This document shows positions 1 through 7,842 of a stretch of 64,000 nucleotides of DNA, in pieces. Source of the stretch: Natronosalvus halobius (GTDB lineage: Archaea > Halobacteriota > Halobacteria > Halobacteriales > Natrialbaceae). The stretch spans positions 2,480,001-2,544,000 of the forward strand of contig NZ_CP099997.1 in assembly GCF_024138145.1 (NCBI RefSeq), given 5' to 3'. Below the pieces are notes generated by a model. The model made no database searches, had not been told where the DNA came from, and worked only from the letters and a program-made list of their open reading frames with translations. How positions within the stretch are numbered: the first letter of the stretch is position 1; every line of letters starts with the position of its first letter. A program made the position numbers and the translations under genes.

Positions 1-1399
1 TCCGGTAGACGAAGCCAGCATCAACGACGGCGTTCTCGTCGAGTGCTGCGGTCACGTCAACCAGTGCCGGTTTCTCGTTGAGTTCGGCGGCGGCGTGCTC
101 GAGGTCCATCTCGACGAACTCCTCGTGCGGTGTACCGAGGAGGACTGCGTCGAAGTCGGTGAAGTCGAGTTCGGTCTGGACGTCGATTCCGAACTCGTCG
201 TGAATGGCGTCGGCGTCTGCGAACGGATCGTATCCTTCGATGCCGATGTCGTACTCCTTGAGTTTCTCGACGACGTTCGCAATCTTCGAACTCCGAATGT
301 CGCCTACGCCGGCCTTATACGAGAGGCCCAGAACCAGAACGCGGCTCTCACAGAGAGTCTTCTGACACTCGTTGAGCGCCTTGATCGTCAGGTCGGCGAC
401 ATGCTGTGGTACTTGCTCGTTGACCGCGCGACCCGTCTGGATGAGTTCCGGCGTGAATCCCGCCTGCTCGGACTGGTAGGCCAGGAAGTACGGGTCGACC
501 GGAATACAGTGTCCGCCGACGAGCCCCGGCCGGTAGTCGTGGAAATTCCACTTCGTTCCGGCGGCTTCGAGAACCTCTCGCGTGTCGACGTCGAGTCGCT
601 CGAAGGCCATCGACAGCTCGTTGACGAACGCGATGTTGAGATCCCGCTGGGTGTTCTCGACGACCTTGCTCGCCTCGGCGACCTCGATCGTGGGCGCGCG
701 GTGGACGCCGGCGTCGACGACCGACTCGTAGAGGGTGGCGACGTCCTCGAGTACCTGCTCTGTCTGCCCGCTGACGACCTTCACGACGTCGGCGAGGCCG
801 TGTTCCTCGTCGCCCGGGGTCGCCCGTTCGGGCGAGTAGCCGACGAAGAAGTCCTCGCCGGCGGTCATCCCGGAGGCCTCCTCGAGCGCAGGAATCATGA
901 CCTCGCGGGTCGCACCCGGGTAGACGGTCGACTCGAGGATTACCGTCGCCCCCGCAGTCATCTTCGAGCCGACGGTGCTCGCGGCTGCCTCGACGAAGTC
1001 GAAGTCCGGGCGGTTGTCGCAGTCGACCGGCGTCGGAACCGCGATGATGACGTAGTCGGCGTCGGCGATCTGGCTGGCCTCGGTCGTGTAGGATACGCCG
1101 CTTTCCGCGACGGCATCGTCGGTGAGGTCGCCAGTCGTGTCGACGCCGTTCTGGAGCGTCTCGACCTTCGACTCGTCGACGTCGAATCCGACGACGTCGA
1201 AGTTGGCCTCGGCAAACCGGACGGCGAGTGGCAGTCCAACGTAGCCCAGCCCGACGACGCAGATCGTCGCCTCACGTGCGCGTTCGATCGCCGGCTCCTC
1301 GAGCGTTCCCTCCTGGCCGCGCTGGGAGTAGTCCGTGACGACGGGCACGTTCGATCGATTCTCGCTTCGCGATTCCGTATTGCTGAGTGGTGGATTCAT
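1..1399 (-). CDS. Nucleotide-sugar dehydrogenase (UDP-glucose/UDP-ManNAc dehydrogenase family), 3' end outside the window
   Basis: An enzyme of this family oxidises the C6 hydroxyl of a UDP- or GDP-linked sugar to a uronic acid using two NAD+, feeding S-layer or N-glycan and polysaccharide synthesis. The reverse strand translates into 466 uninterrupted residues and runs off the left edge. A polar N-terminal tail of about 45 residues precedes the Rossmann motif GLGYVGLPLA (near residue 50). The catalytic cysteine lies in GGHCIPVDPY (Cys about 298), and the C-terminal domain follows (GLSYKAGVGDIR). The ATG at 1397-1399 was chosen because it is the first Met before the Rossmann fold. The gene is divergent from the regulator at 1829. 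The exact sugar cannot be told from sequence; the WecC-like (ManNAc) branch and the UDP-glucose branch both fit. Confidence 0.93.
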   Translation of the reverse strand, partial: MNPPLSNTESRSENRSNVPVVTDYSQRGQEGTLEEPAIERAREATICVVGLGYVGLPLAVRFAEANFDVVGFDVDESKVETLQNGVDTTGDLTDDAVAESGVSYTTEASQIADADYVIIAVPTPVDCDNRPDFDFVEAAASTVGSKMTAGATVILESTVYPGATREVMIPALEEASGMTAGEDFFVGYSPERATPGDEEHGLADVVKVVSGQTEQVLEDVATLYESVVDAGVHRAPTIEVAEASKVVENTQRDLNIAFVNELSMAFERLDVDTREVLEAAGTKWNFHDYRPGLVGGHCIPVDPYFLAYQSEQAGFTPELIQTGRAVNEQVPQHVADLTIKALNECQKTLCESRVLVLGLSYKAGVGDIRSSKIANVVEKLKEYDIGIEGYDPFADADAIHDEFGIDVQTELDFTDFDAVLLGTPHEEFVEMDLEHAAAELNEKPALVDVTAALDENAVVDAGFVYR

Positions 1400-1828
1400 G
1401 GGTACATCACCGTCTTCTTCGTGTGCCGGCCGACCGGGTCCGACCGATCGGAAGGTCGTTCATTTGGCGATCCCGGGAGCGGGACGCGCTATTCCCCCTT
1501 TCCAGCCTCCCTCCGTTTACTATACCGCTGGTAAAACTGTTGCAGCGGCGGAGACGATCGTCCTCAGGGCCGGTACCGGCCAGTCACCGGGGTATGAGCC
1601 GAAATTGAGCCACAGAAGTGCCTCGAGGGCTTAGCCTGCCGTTAAGCGGCCCTGTAGCGCTTTATAATGAAAAGGGTGTCTCGTATTAGTGGACGTACGG
1701 TCGTACCCGATCGTCGTTTCGATCGGTCGGCTCGGCCGTGCGTGATCATCCGATTCGCGAGATCACGATCACCGATACCGAAGCCGGAAACGAAATCGAT
1801 CATCAACCAGCTCCGAAGGACCGAAGAT
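1400..1828. promoter_or_regulatory. Divergent intergenic region with a TATA-like box at 1661-1667
   Basis: This stretch separates two divergent genes. A TATA-like element (TTTATAATGAAAAG) starts at 1661 and reads toward the rightward regulator. If it is the promoter, it implies a leader of about 140 bases or an earlier start codon; an open frame does continue upstream to an ATG at 1667, which would sit too close to the box. The same TATAATGAAA core recurs at 5496-5505. No convincing gene was seen here. Confidence 0.4.
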
Positions 1829-2566
1829 ATGACGGCACCCACCTCTCAGATCGATGTTGCCCCGTCCGGGGTCGTGCGTTCCCGGGCCGACACTGGAGAG
1901 TCGACCGATTCGACTCCCCAGCCAGCGCCTGCGAACGTACGGTCGACAGACGACAGCGCCACCGACCGTGGTTCCACAGCACGCTCCGAGTCGGTGTGTG
2001 CGTCTCGTCCCGACGTCGTCAGTCGTCCATCGCCGTCCCGTGACTGCGACTACCGCACGCACGGAATTGGGCTGTCGGCGGGGATGGCGGCTATCGGTAA
2101 CGGGGCACCCGCGGTCGCGTTCGTGAACTGGTTCACGAACCGGCCCGCGTCGGACTGGGATATGGTTCTGGTGACCGTGCTCTCGCTGCTCGTCGGTGGT
2201 CTCGTCGGTATTCGTCTCGCGTACGTCCTGTCTGCTCGAGAGATTAGCGTCACCCTGGGGGGTTCACTCTCGGACCCGGCGGGCGACGAACCGACGGACG
2301 ACCAGCATAGCACCGGGCACGAGTTCCACCACGCCGTCTCGGCTTCCACTCCTTCGTTGCTCCTGAGCGACGAGGGAGAAGTGATCAAACTGCTCATGCA
2401 GAACGACGGAACGCTCCGTCAACACCAGATCGCATCGGAAACGGGATGGTCGAAGTCGAAGGTAAGTCGCATTCTCTCCGATATGCACGACGAGGGAGTG
2501 ATAGAGAAGATCTCGATCGGTCGTGAGAATCACATCACGCTGGTTCCGGAGGCACAACAAGAATAA
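1829..2566 (+). CDS. Membrane-anchored winged-helix (MarR-like) transcriptional regulator
   Basis: The product of 245 residues has three parts. The N-terminal 90 or so residues are Ser/Thr/Asp/Arg-rich and look disordered. Two hydrophobic stretches follow, the second of them (VLVTVLSLLVGGLVGIRLAY) a clear membrane helix. The C-terminal 65 residues form a winged helix (DEGEVIKLLMQNDG, then a recognition helix with SKSKVSRILSDM). Haloarchaea carry many such membrane-tethered wHTH proteins, presumed to sense envelope state; the target is unknown. ATG 1829 has a purine-rich stretch upstream (GAAGGACCGAAGA). The frame is open to an ATG at 1667, but the extra residues are basic and atypical. Being divergent to a nucleotide-sugar dehydrogenase suggests a role in surface glycan control, which is inference only. 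Confidence 0.72.
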   Translation: MTAPTSQIDVAPSGVVRSRADTGESTDSTPQPAPANVRSTDDSATDRGSTARSESVCASRPDVVSRPSPSRDCDYRTHGIGLSAGMAAIGNGAPAVAFVNWFTNRPASDWDMVLVTVLSLLVGGLVGIRLAYVLSAREISVTLGGSLSDPAGDEPTDDQHSTGHEFHHAVSASTPSLLLSDEGEVIKLLMQNDGTLRQHQIASETGWSKSKVSRILSDMHDEGVIEKISIGRENHITLVPEAQQE

Positions 2567-3392
2567 CAGACAGCGCGTCTGTGCGGCGTATCGATCGCCG
2601 TTTTGTAATTGAAATCGCACCACCACCGCAATCGCACCACCACCGCAATCGCACCACCACCGCAATCGCACCACCAGTACACATCACGACTGGGTGCTCC
2701 GGTCCAGCGTTTTCTCGGTACACGTCGAACGAACCGCCGAGACGATTCGGGATCGACTTCCATTCTTTCGATGCGTCGTCCTGGCTGCGTTCCGCTACTG
2801 GCGTGGCCCACAGTATCACCGGAGAGAGCTTCGGCACCACCTGGACCCATCTGCTGGTCGTCCCTCAAACGATGAGAACGTCTCGTATTTCCTCGTCCTC
2901 ACGAAAGGGGTCGAGGAGAAACCCGAAGCGGATCCACCAGGTGTCCCGCCCGTCGGCGCAGGCCGACGGGCTCGAGAACGCACTCGAGACCCCGACCAAT
3001 CTCGACGAACGCGTCCGTCAGGTCACTCGGCGATCAGGCTGCGAGGCGGCGGGGATTGTCCGGTGAGCCGACCCCAATTCGTCGGTGGTGCTCTCGATAA
3101 CTCGGTACTGTAATGGTTGTTCGAAGGAATATCGATCGTCAGCCACCCGTCTGACGACTCGTCGGGGAACCGAGCCCTGAACAAGATCGGCAGCTTGAGG
3201 GGTTCAGCCCATTGATACCGGCACCACTAATCAGTAAAAAGTACGTTCGTATCCTGTGAAACGGTTTTAACAGGGGAATATGAGGGGCCGGAATGCGTCT
3301 TACCTGAGGTATAGTAATACCGTCATTCCGTCTGGTGAACGAGTAGATGCCCACCCGCCAGCTGGCGGAGCAATCACGGGTACCACACATCC
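2567..3392. other. Gene-poor stretch of about 830 bases
   Basis: No frame here shows convincing haloarchaeal coding character. Overlapping frames of 80-160 codons exist on both strands, but they are Arg/Ser/His-rich rather than acidic and match nothing I recognise. The stretch holds the 17-base tandem repeat at 2613-2676, a palindrome GGTAT-AGTA-ATACC at 3308-3321, and a perfect 14-base palindrome CCGCCAGCTGGCGG at 3355-3368. A minus-strand frame around 3040-3217 has reasonable codon use but no start and may be a gene remnant. Confidence 0.45.
2613..2676 (+). repeat. Tandem repeat, 17-base unit, about 3.8 copies
   Basis: The unit AATCGCACCACCACCGC occurs perfectly at 2613-2629, 2630-2646 and 2647-2663, then 13 bases of a fourth copy at 2664-2676. 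It begins about 45 bases after the stop codon of the upstream regulator gene. The 17-base unit is not a multiple of three, and no acceptable protein spans it, so it is probably non-coding. Confidence 0.95.
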
Positions 3393-3545
3393 ATGATACG
3401 AACTAGCCGCCATCTACGCACCGCTGTCTCGACGAGCACGACCACGGAAACCGACACAGTGGTCCGGTCGACCGCTGGTCGATCGTCTCGTTCGTCCGTC
3501 ACGGCACCGCCAACCGCGGCGTCTGCTCCAGAGGTGAGCGGCTAA
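3393..3545 (+). CDS. Possible 50-codon ORF overlapping the glmS start
   Basis: An ATG at 3393 opens 50 codons that end in TAA at 3543-3545, so that stop and the glmS start share a base (TAATG). The product would be Ser/Thr-rich (about 40 percent Ser+Thr), not acidic, and resembles no known family. The overlap is the arrangement expected of translational coupling, but composition argues against a functional protein; it may be an untranslated leader or a regulatory upstream ORF. A perfect palindrome at 3355-3368 lies just before it. Confidence 0.2.
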   Translation: MIRTSRHLRTAVSTSTTTETDTVVRSTAGRSSRSSVTAPPTAASAPEVSG

Positions 3546-5353
3546 TGTGTGGAATCATCGCGCGAGTTGGTCACGACGACGCGACCGAGACGCTCCTCTC
3601 GTCGCTCGAGAACCTCGAGTACCGCGGCTACGACTCCGCCGGAATCGCCGTCCAGAACGGCTCCGGCGTGAAGGTCCACAAGTGCTCGGGAGAGGTCGCC
3701 GACCTCAAGTCCCGTCTCCAGACGAAACCCAGCGGGAATATCGGAATCGGGCACACCCGCTGGAGTACCCACGGACCGCCGACGGACGCGAACGCCCACC
3801 CCCACACAGACACCGCGGGTGACGTCGCCGTCGTTCACAACGGCGTCATCGAGAACTACGACGAACTCAGGGACGAACTCCAGGCGAAGGGCCACGAGTT
3901 CAAGAGCGACACCGACACCGAGGTCATCCCCCACCTGATCGACGAGTACCGGGCCGAGGCCCCCGACACGGAGACGGCCGTTCGCCGCGCCGTCTCGACG
4001 CTCGAGGGGAGCTACGCGATCGCCGCCATCGTCGACGGCGAAGAAGCCGTATACGCCGCCCGAAAGGGCTCTCCGCTCGTCCTCGGGCTCGACTCCAACG
4101 AGTGGTACCTCGCGAGCGACGTCCCCGCGTTCCTGGATCACACCGACGAGGTGATCTACCTCGAGGACGGCGATGTCGTCGTGCTCGACCCCGACAACTA
4201 CTGGATCACCGACCTCGAGGGAACCCCCGTCGAGCGCTCGGTCGATACCGTCGAGTGGGACCCCGAAGACGCCGGCAAAGGCGAGTACGACCACTACATG
4301 CTCAAGGAGATTCACAACCAGCCGACCTCGCTCGCCAACACCATCGAGGGACGAGTCGACGACGGCGAGGTCGTCCTGGAGGACCTCCCCGCGGGGACGT
4401 TCTCCGAGGTCGAGTACGTCCAGTTCGTCGCCTGCGGAACCTCCTACCACGCGGCGGTCTACGGTACCCAACAGCTCCGCAAGGCGGGGATCCGGACGGA
4501 AGTCATCCGTGCAAGCGAGTACGACTCGACTGCGGGGCCGGTCTGTGAGCGAACCCTGACGATCGCCGTCACCCAGAGCGGCGAGACAGCCGACACGCTC
4601 GAGGCGCTCCGCAGCGCCGACGAACAGGGGGCGCGAACGCTCGCCGTCACCAACGTCGTCGGGTCGACGGCGGCACGAACTGCCGACGACGCGCTGTACA
4701 TCCGGGCGGGGCCGGAAGTCGGCGTCGCCGCGACGAAGACGTTCTCCTCGCAGGCGGTCACGCTGACCCTGCTCGGCCAGCGACTCGCCGCTGACGTAAC
4801 GTCGGCTACGCCCCGGGACGACCAGGCCGAACTCCTGGAGGACCTCGAGCGGCTTCCGGACCAGGTCGAGACGCTCCTCGAGTCGACCGATGCGGAGCGA
4901 CTGGCGGCAGCGTACGTCGACAGCCCGTCGTACTTCTTCATCGGGAACGACCTGGGCCATCCGGTGGCGCTCGAGGGCGCCCTGAAGTTCAAGGAGATCA
5001 CCTACGAGCACGCGGAAGGGTTCGCCTCGGGCGAACTCAAGCACGGGCCGCTCGCGCTCGTGACCGACGAGACGCCGATCTTCGCCACCTGTACGGGGGC
5101 GAACGACGAGAAGACCAAGACGAACGCGATCGAGGCCCAGAGTCGCGGCGCACCGATCGTCGCCGTCGGCCCCGAGGAGAACCCGCTGACTGACGTCGCC
5201 GACGTTCAACTCGAAATCCCTGAGACCCACCCCGTCTGGGCGGGCCTGCTGGCGACGGTACAGCTCCAGCTGGTGTCGTACCACGCAGCGAATCAACTCG
5301 GGCGGCCGATTGACAAGCCACGGAACCTCGCGAAGAGCGTCACGGTCGAATAG
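3545..5353 (+). CDS. glmS: Glutamine--fructose-6-phosphate aminotransferase (isomerizing)
   Basis: GlmS makes glucosamine-6-phosphate from fructose-6-phosphate and glutamine, the first step toward UDP-GlcNAc used in surface glycans and N-glycosylation. The 602-residue protein matches the family's usual length. It starts MCGI, placing the N-terminal nucleophile Cys2 for the glutaminase (class II amidotransferase) domain, which covers about residues 2-220. Two SIS sugar-isomerase domains follow, with the phosphate-binding motifs CGTSYHAA and TQSGETADT. It ends in the typical NLAKSVTVE tail. The start is fixed by the need for Cys2. The nucleotide-sugar dehydrogenase upstream could act in the same amino-sugar supply line, but it is not in an operon with it. 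Confidence 0.97.
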   Translation: MCGIIARVGHDDATETLLSSLENLEYRGYDSAGIAVQNGSGVKVHKCSGEVADLKSRLQTKPSGNIGIGHTRWSTHGPPTDANAHPHTDTAGDVAVVHNGVIENYDELRDELQAKGHEFKSDTDTEVIPHLIDEYRAEAPDTETAVRRAVSTLEGSYAIAAIVDGEEAVYAARKGSPLVLGLDSNEWYLASDVPAFLDHTDEVIYLEDGDVVVLDPDNYWITDLEGTPVERSVDTVEWDPEDAGKGEYDHYMLKEIHNQPTSLANTIEGRVDDGEVVLEDLPAGTFSEVEYVQFVACGTSYHAAVYGTQQLRKAGIRTEVIRASEYDSTAGPVCERTLTIAVTQSGETADTLEALRSADEQGARTLAVTNVVGSTAARTADDALYIRAGPEVGVAATKTFSSQAVTLTLLGQRLAADVTSATPRDDQAELLEDLERLPDQVETLLESTDAERLAAAYVDSPSYFFIGNDLGHPVALEGALKFKEITYEHAEGFASGELKHGPLALVTDETPIFATCTGANDEKTKTNAIEAQSRGAPIVAVGPEENPLTDVADVQLEIPETHPVWAGLLATVQLQLVSYHAANQLGRPIDKPRNLAKSVTVE

Positions 5354-5493
5354 TCTCTCTCGGCCCTTTCTCTCCACCCACTCGACGTTGCACTCAGTAC
5401 CACTACTAACAGTCATCGAACCCACAGCAAGGAACCGTCGACGAGCACCGCTCACAGCGATCGTACGGCTCGAGTCGCGAGCGGCTTAGTAGC

Positions 5494-5588
5494 CGTATAA
5501 TGAAAGGCTGACGGTCGATACGGTGAGTATGGACACAGCCGTCTCGAGTTCGCGCTCGAGTCACAATCGACCGACACCCCAGAGGTAA
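5494..5588 (+). promoter_or_regulatory. TATA-like promoter and 19-codon leader ORF before the stalk protein
   Basis: A TATA-like box (GTATAATGAAA) lies at 5495-5505 and points right. About 25-30 bases on, an ATG at 5529 opens a 19-codon frame ending in TAA at 5586-5588, just ahead of the ATG at 5594 of the next gene. The box shares the core TATAATGAAA with the one at 1662. Whether the mini-ORF is translated is unknown. Confidence 0.35.
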
Positions 5589-5593
5589 GAACC

Positions 5594-6523
5594 ATGGAAA
5601 ATTACGACCAACAGACGAACGAGACGCGATCGATCCACACCGGCGTACAGCTGTTACTCGTCTTCATCGGCGTCGCCTTCCTCGTCGCCGGGCTGGTACT
5701 CGCCGCAGGTGGGTCGAGCCTCATCGGATCGGATGGTCCAGTTGGCGGGCTCGCACCGTGGGATTCGGGCTCTTCGGGCGACGATGACGAATTCCAGCAA
5801 CCCTCCGAGGACGGGGATTCCGACGGAAGTGACGACTCGAGCGGTGATAGTGATGGCGATGGCGGCGAGCAGACCGAAGATGGGTCGGACGGTGACGAGA
5901 CGGATACCGACGGCGGTGGCGACAGTGGTGATGGCGAAGATGGCGATGGTGGAGACGGTGATGGCGGAGACAGTGATGGCGGAGACAGTGATGGCGGAGA
6001 CAGTGATGGCGGAGACAGTGATGGCGGAGACAGTGATGGCGGAGACAGTGATGATAGTGATAGTACCGATGGCAGTGACGGAAGCGATGACGACGGTAGT
6101 AGCGACGACGGCAGCAGCGGTGACGATGGGAGTGATGACGGCAGCGACGATGGCAGTGACGGCGACGACGGTGATAACAACGACAGCGACGACGGGAGTG
6201 ACGGCGACACGTCGACACTCAGCATCATCGTCGAAGACGACGACGGCAACGCGATCGAAGGCGCTACCGTCCAGGTCGAGGACGACGGGATGATCTTCGG
6301 ATACAGCGAGGAGAAATCGACCGACGGAAACGGATTCGCGGAGTTCGAGCTCGAGGACGGCGAGTACGAAGTCACCGTGACCGCGGACGGCTACGAGGGC
6401 GCCCAGACCACCATCGAGATGTCCGGCGACGACGAGATGCTCATCGCCACGCTCCAGGAGTCTGGCGATAGCGACGGAGGCGACGACAACGAGACGACCG
6501 ACGACAACGAGACCGACGGCTAA
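5594..6523 (+). CDS. Membrane-anchored surface protein with Asp/Ser/Gly repeat stalk and carboxypeptidase-regulatory-like domain
   Basis: The 309-residue product has a short cytoplasmic N-terminus, one hydrophobic helix (about residues 19-42) acting as signal anchor, then about 150 residues made almost wholly of Asp, Gly and Ser, including six exact GGDSD units. The C-terminal domain of about 80 residues (starting LSIIVEDDDGNAIEGATVQV) is a beta-sandwich of the carboxypeptidase regulatory / PEGA type, often found on extracellular proteins. The likely picture is a small domain held away from the membrane by a highly charged flexible stalk suited to high salt. Ligand and role are unknown. The repeat DNA makes the stalk length prone to change by slippage. 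Confidence 0.8.
   Translation: MENYDQQTNETRSIHTGVQLLLVFIGVAFLVAGLVLAAGGSSLIGSDGPVGGLAPWDSGSSGDDDEFQQPSEDGDSDGSDDSSGDSDGDGGEQTEDGSDGDETDTDGGGDSGDGEDGDGGDGDGGDSDGGDSDGGDSDGGDSDGGDSDGGDSDDSDSTDGSDGSDDDGSSDDGSSGDDGSDDGSDDGSDGDDGDNNDSDDGSDGDTSTLSIIVEDDDGNAIEGATVQVEDDGMIFGYSEEKSTDGNGFAEFELEDGEYEVTVTADGYEGAQTTIEMSGDDEMLIATLQESGDSDGGDDNETTDDNETDG
5963..6052 (+). repeat. In-frame 15-base tandem repeat, 6 perfect copies
   Basis: Unit GGCGGAGACAGTGAT, encoding GGDSD, is repeated six times without a mismatch. Related but diverged units flank it on both sides. It lies inside the stalk of the surface protein, and copy-number change would keep the reading frame. Confidence 0.97.
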
Positions 6524-6554
6524 CGCCAGATAGCTGCGGCCCCAGAATCCGACC

Positions 6555-6574
6555 GCGCTCGATCGGCTTTTTTT
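6555..6574 (+). terminator. T-tract terminator
   Basis: A run of seven T at 6568-6574 follows a GC-rich stretch able to form a weak stem (CCGACCG before CGATCGG), 30-50 bases after the stop of the stalk protein. Oligo-T runs are the usual archaeal termination signal. Confidence 0.5.
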
Positions 6575-6698
6575 GTACGGGTTCGATCACTTCCGACACT
6601 CGACGAGTACGTTGCCAGCTCGAGAGGCGGCGCTCGAGGGCTCCACGTCGGGAGATTCCAGGAATTATCACCGCTCATTAGCCGCCAACGCCCAGGTG

Positions 6699-7757
6699 TC
6701 AGGCGTTCCGCCCCAGTTCAGCGAGCAAGTGACCGACGTGAATGCGATCGCTCGCTCCTTCGGTCATCTCGAACTCGACATCCGCCGCGAGGCGGTGCAT
6801 CCGCGCGAGCGCCTCACCCTGGTAGCGCTTTCTGGCGACGGTCAGGATTTCCTCGAGGACCTCCCCACCGTCGAGTCCCTCGTCGACGAGCAACTCGTCG
6901 AGCGTCGACCGGGCGTCGGTGAACGCGCCCGCCTCGGCGTCGTCGAGCATGGACTCGACCTCGTCGCCGTAGCCGACGGTCCCAATCGTCTCGTAGGCCG
7001 TCGACATCGTGAGTTCGCCCTCGGTTTCGACGGTCGTCTGAGCCGCCAGGATCGCCCGCCGGAGATTGCCGTCGGCGTAGCCCGCGACGAACTCGAGGCC
7101 GTCCCAGTCGTAGTCGACGTCTTCAGCCTCGACGATCCGCTCCAGGACGGCGACCGTTTCCTCGCTCGAGGGGGCGCGCATCGAGACGGGGAAACACCGC
7201 GAGCGGATCGGTGGGATGAGCTTCGTGGGCTGGCGCGTCGCGAGGACGAACTGGGTCGTCCGGTGGTGCTGTTCCATGATCCGGCGCAGCGCCTGCTGAA
7301 AGTCTTCGCGAACGGCCTCGGCGTTGTCCAGGAGGACAGTCTTGTACGATCCCGAGACAGGAGCGTAGCTCGCCGATTCCTTGAGGACGTGGTTGATCAT
7401 GTCGCGTTTGGACATCGACGAGCGGCCGGTCAGGAAGTGTGCGAACCGAGGGTCGTTCTTGATTTCGGTCTTCGTCCGCCCGAAGAAGTCCGCGACGTTG
7501 ATGATGATCAGGTCGTTGTCCGCAGTACCGCTGGACCCCGTTCGGCGTTCCCCGGAGTCATTCGTAGCCGACTCCGGGACCCCGTGCGCCGCCGCCGCGA
7601 GTGCCTTCGTTGCCGCCGTCTTCCCACTTCCGGGCGGGCCCTGCAGAATGAGGTTGATCGGCTCCTCGACGGCGCGCTCGAGGTACGCGCGGGCGTCGTC
7701 TTGGGGCAACTCCTCGAGGGTCGGCGCGTACGTTTCCGTCCACAGCGGCGCGTCCAT
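6699..7757 (-). CDS. Replication factor C small-subunit-like clamp loader ATPase
   Basis: This AAA+ protein of 352 residues belongs to the RFC small-subunit family, which loads the PCNA sliding clamp on DNA. Walker A is intact (GPPGSGKT, residues 40-47). An insertion of about 20 polar residues follows near 63-82. Walker B reads VLLDNAEAV (141-149), so the usual DEAD box is DNAE, with Asn at the catalytic Glu position. The SRC motif (186-188), which supplies the arginine finger to the neighbouring subunit, is present. The C-terminal collar domain is complete. Haloarchaea have several RFC subunits; this divergent one is probably the extra small subunit (often called RfcC or RfcS2), and its changed Walker B suggests weak or no hydrolysis of its own. 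It is convergent with the stalk protein gene. Confidence 0.88.
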   Translation of the reverse strand: MDAPLWTETYAPTLEELPQDDARAYLERAVEEPINLILQGPPGSGKTAATKALAAAAHGVPESATNDSGERRTGSSGTADNDLIIINVADFFGRTKTEIKNDPRFAHFLTGRSSMSKRDMINHVLKESASYAPVSGSYKTVLLDNAEAVREDFQQALRRIMEQHHRTTQFVLATRQPTKLIPPIRSRCFPVSMRAPSSEETVAVLERIVEAEDVDYDWDGLEFVAGYADGNLRRAILAAQTTVETEGELTMSTAYETIGTVGYGDEVESMLDDAEAGAFTDARSTLDELLVDEGLDGGEVLEEILTVARKRYQGEALARMHRLAADVEFEMTEGASDRIHVGHLLAELGRNA

Positions 7758-7842
7758 CGCCTGTTCGTAGGGAGGGGCGAGGTAAGAATCGGTCGGTTAG
7801 CGAGCGGTTTGCGGCCAGCGGTTCGCAATCAGCATTCCAACG

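Noticed and set aside
95-1534. Long open frame on the plus strand opposite the nucleotide-sugar dehydrogenase
   Set aside because: It mirrors the real gene on the other strand, as is common in GC-rich codons; it has no family motif and the minus strand reads as a clear dehydrogenase.
2581-3113. Overlapping frames of 139-161 codons after the repeat at 2613
   Set aside because: They run through the repeat, are His/Arg/Ser-rich instead of acidic, and show no family; I see no good start with a promoter.
3542-5455. 637-codon frame opposite glmS
   Set aside because: It is a mirror of glmS codons, Arg/Val/Asp-rich with no recognisable domain; glmS on the plus strand is certain.
5963-6052. Regularly repeated sequence considered as a CRISPR array
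   Set aside because: Units are 15 bases, contiguous, without spacers, and encode GGDSD in frame; there are no cas genes nearby.
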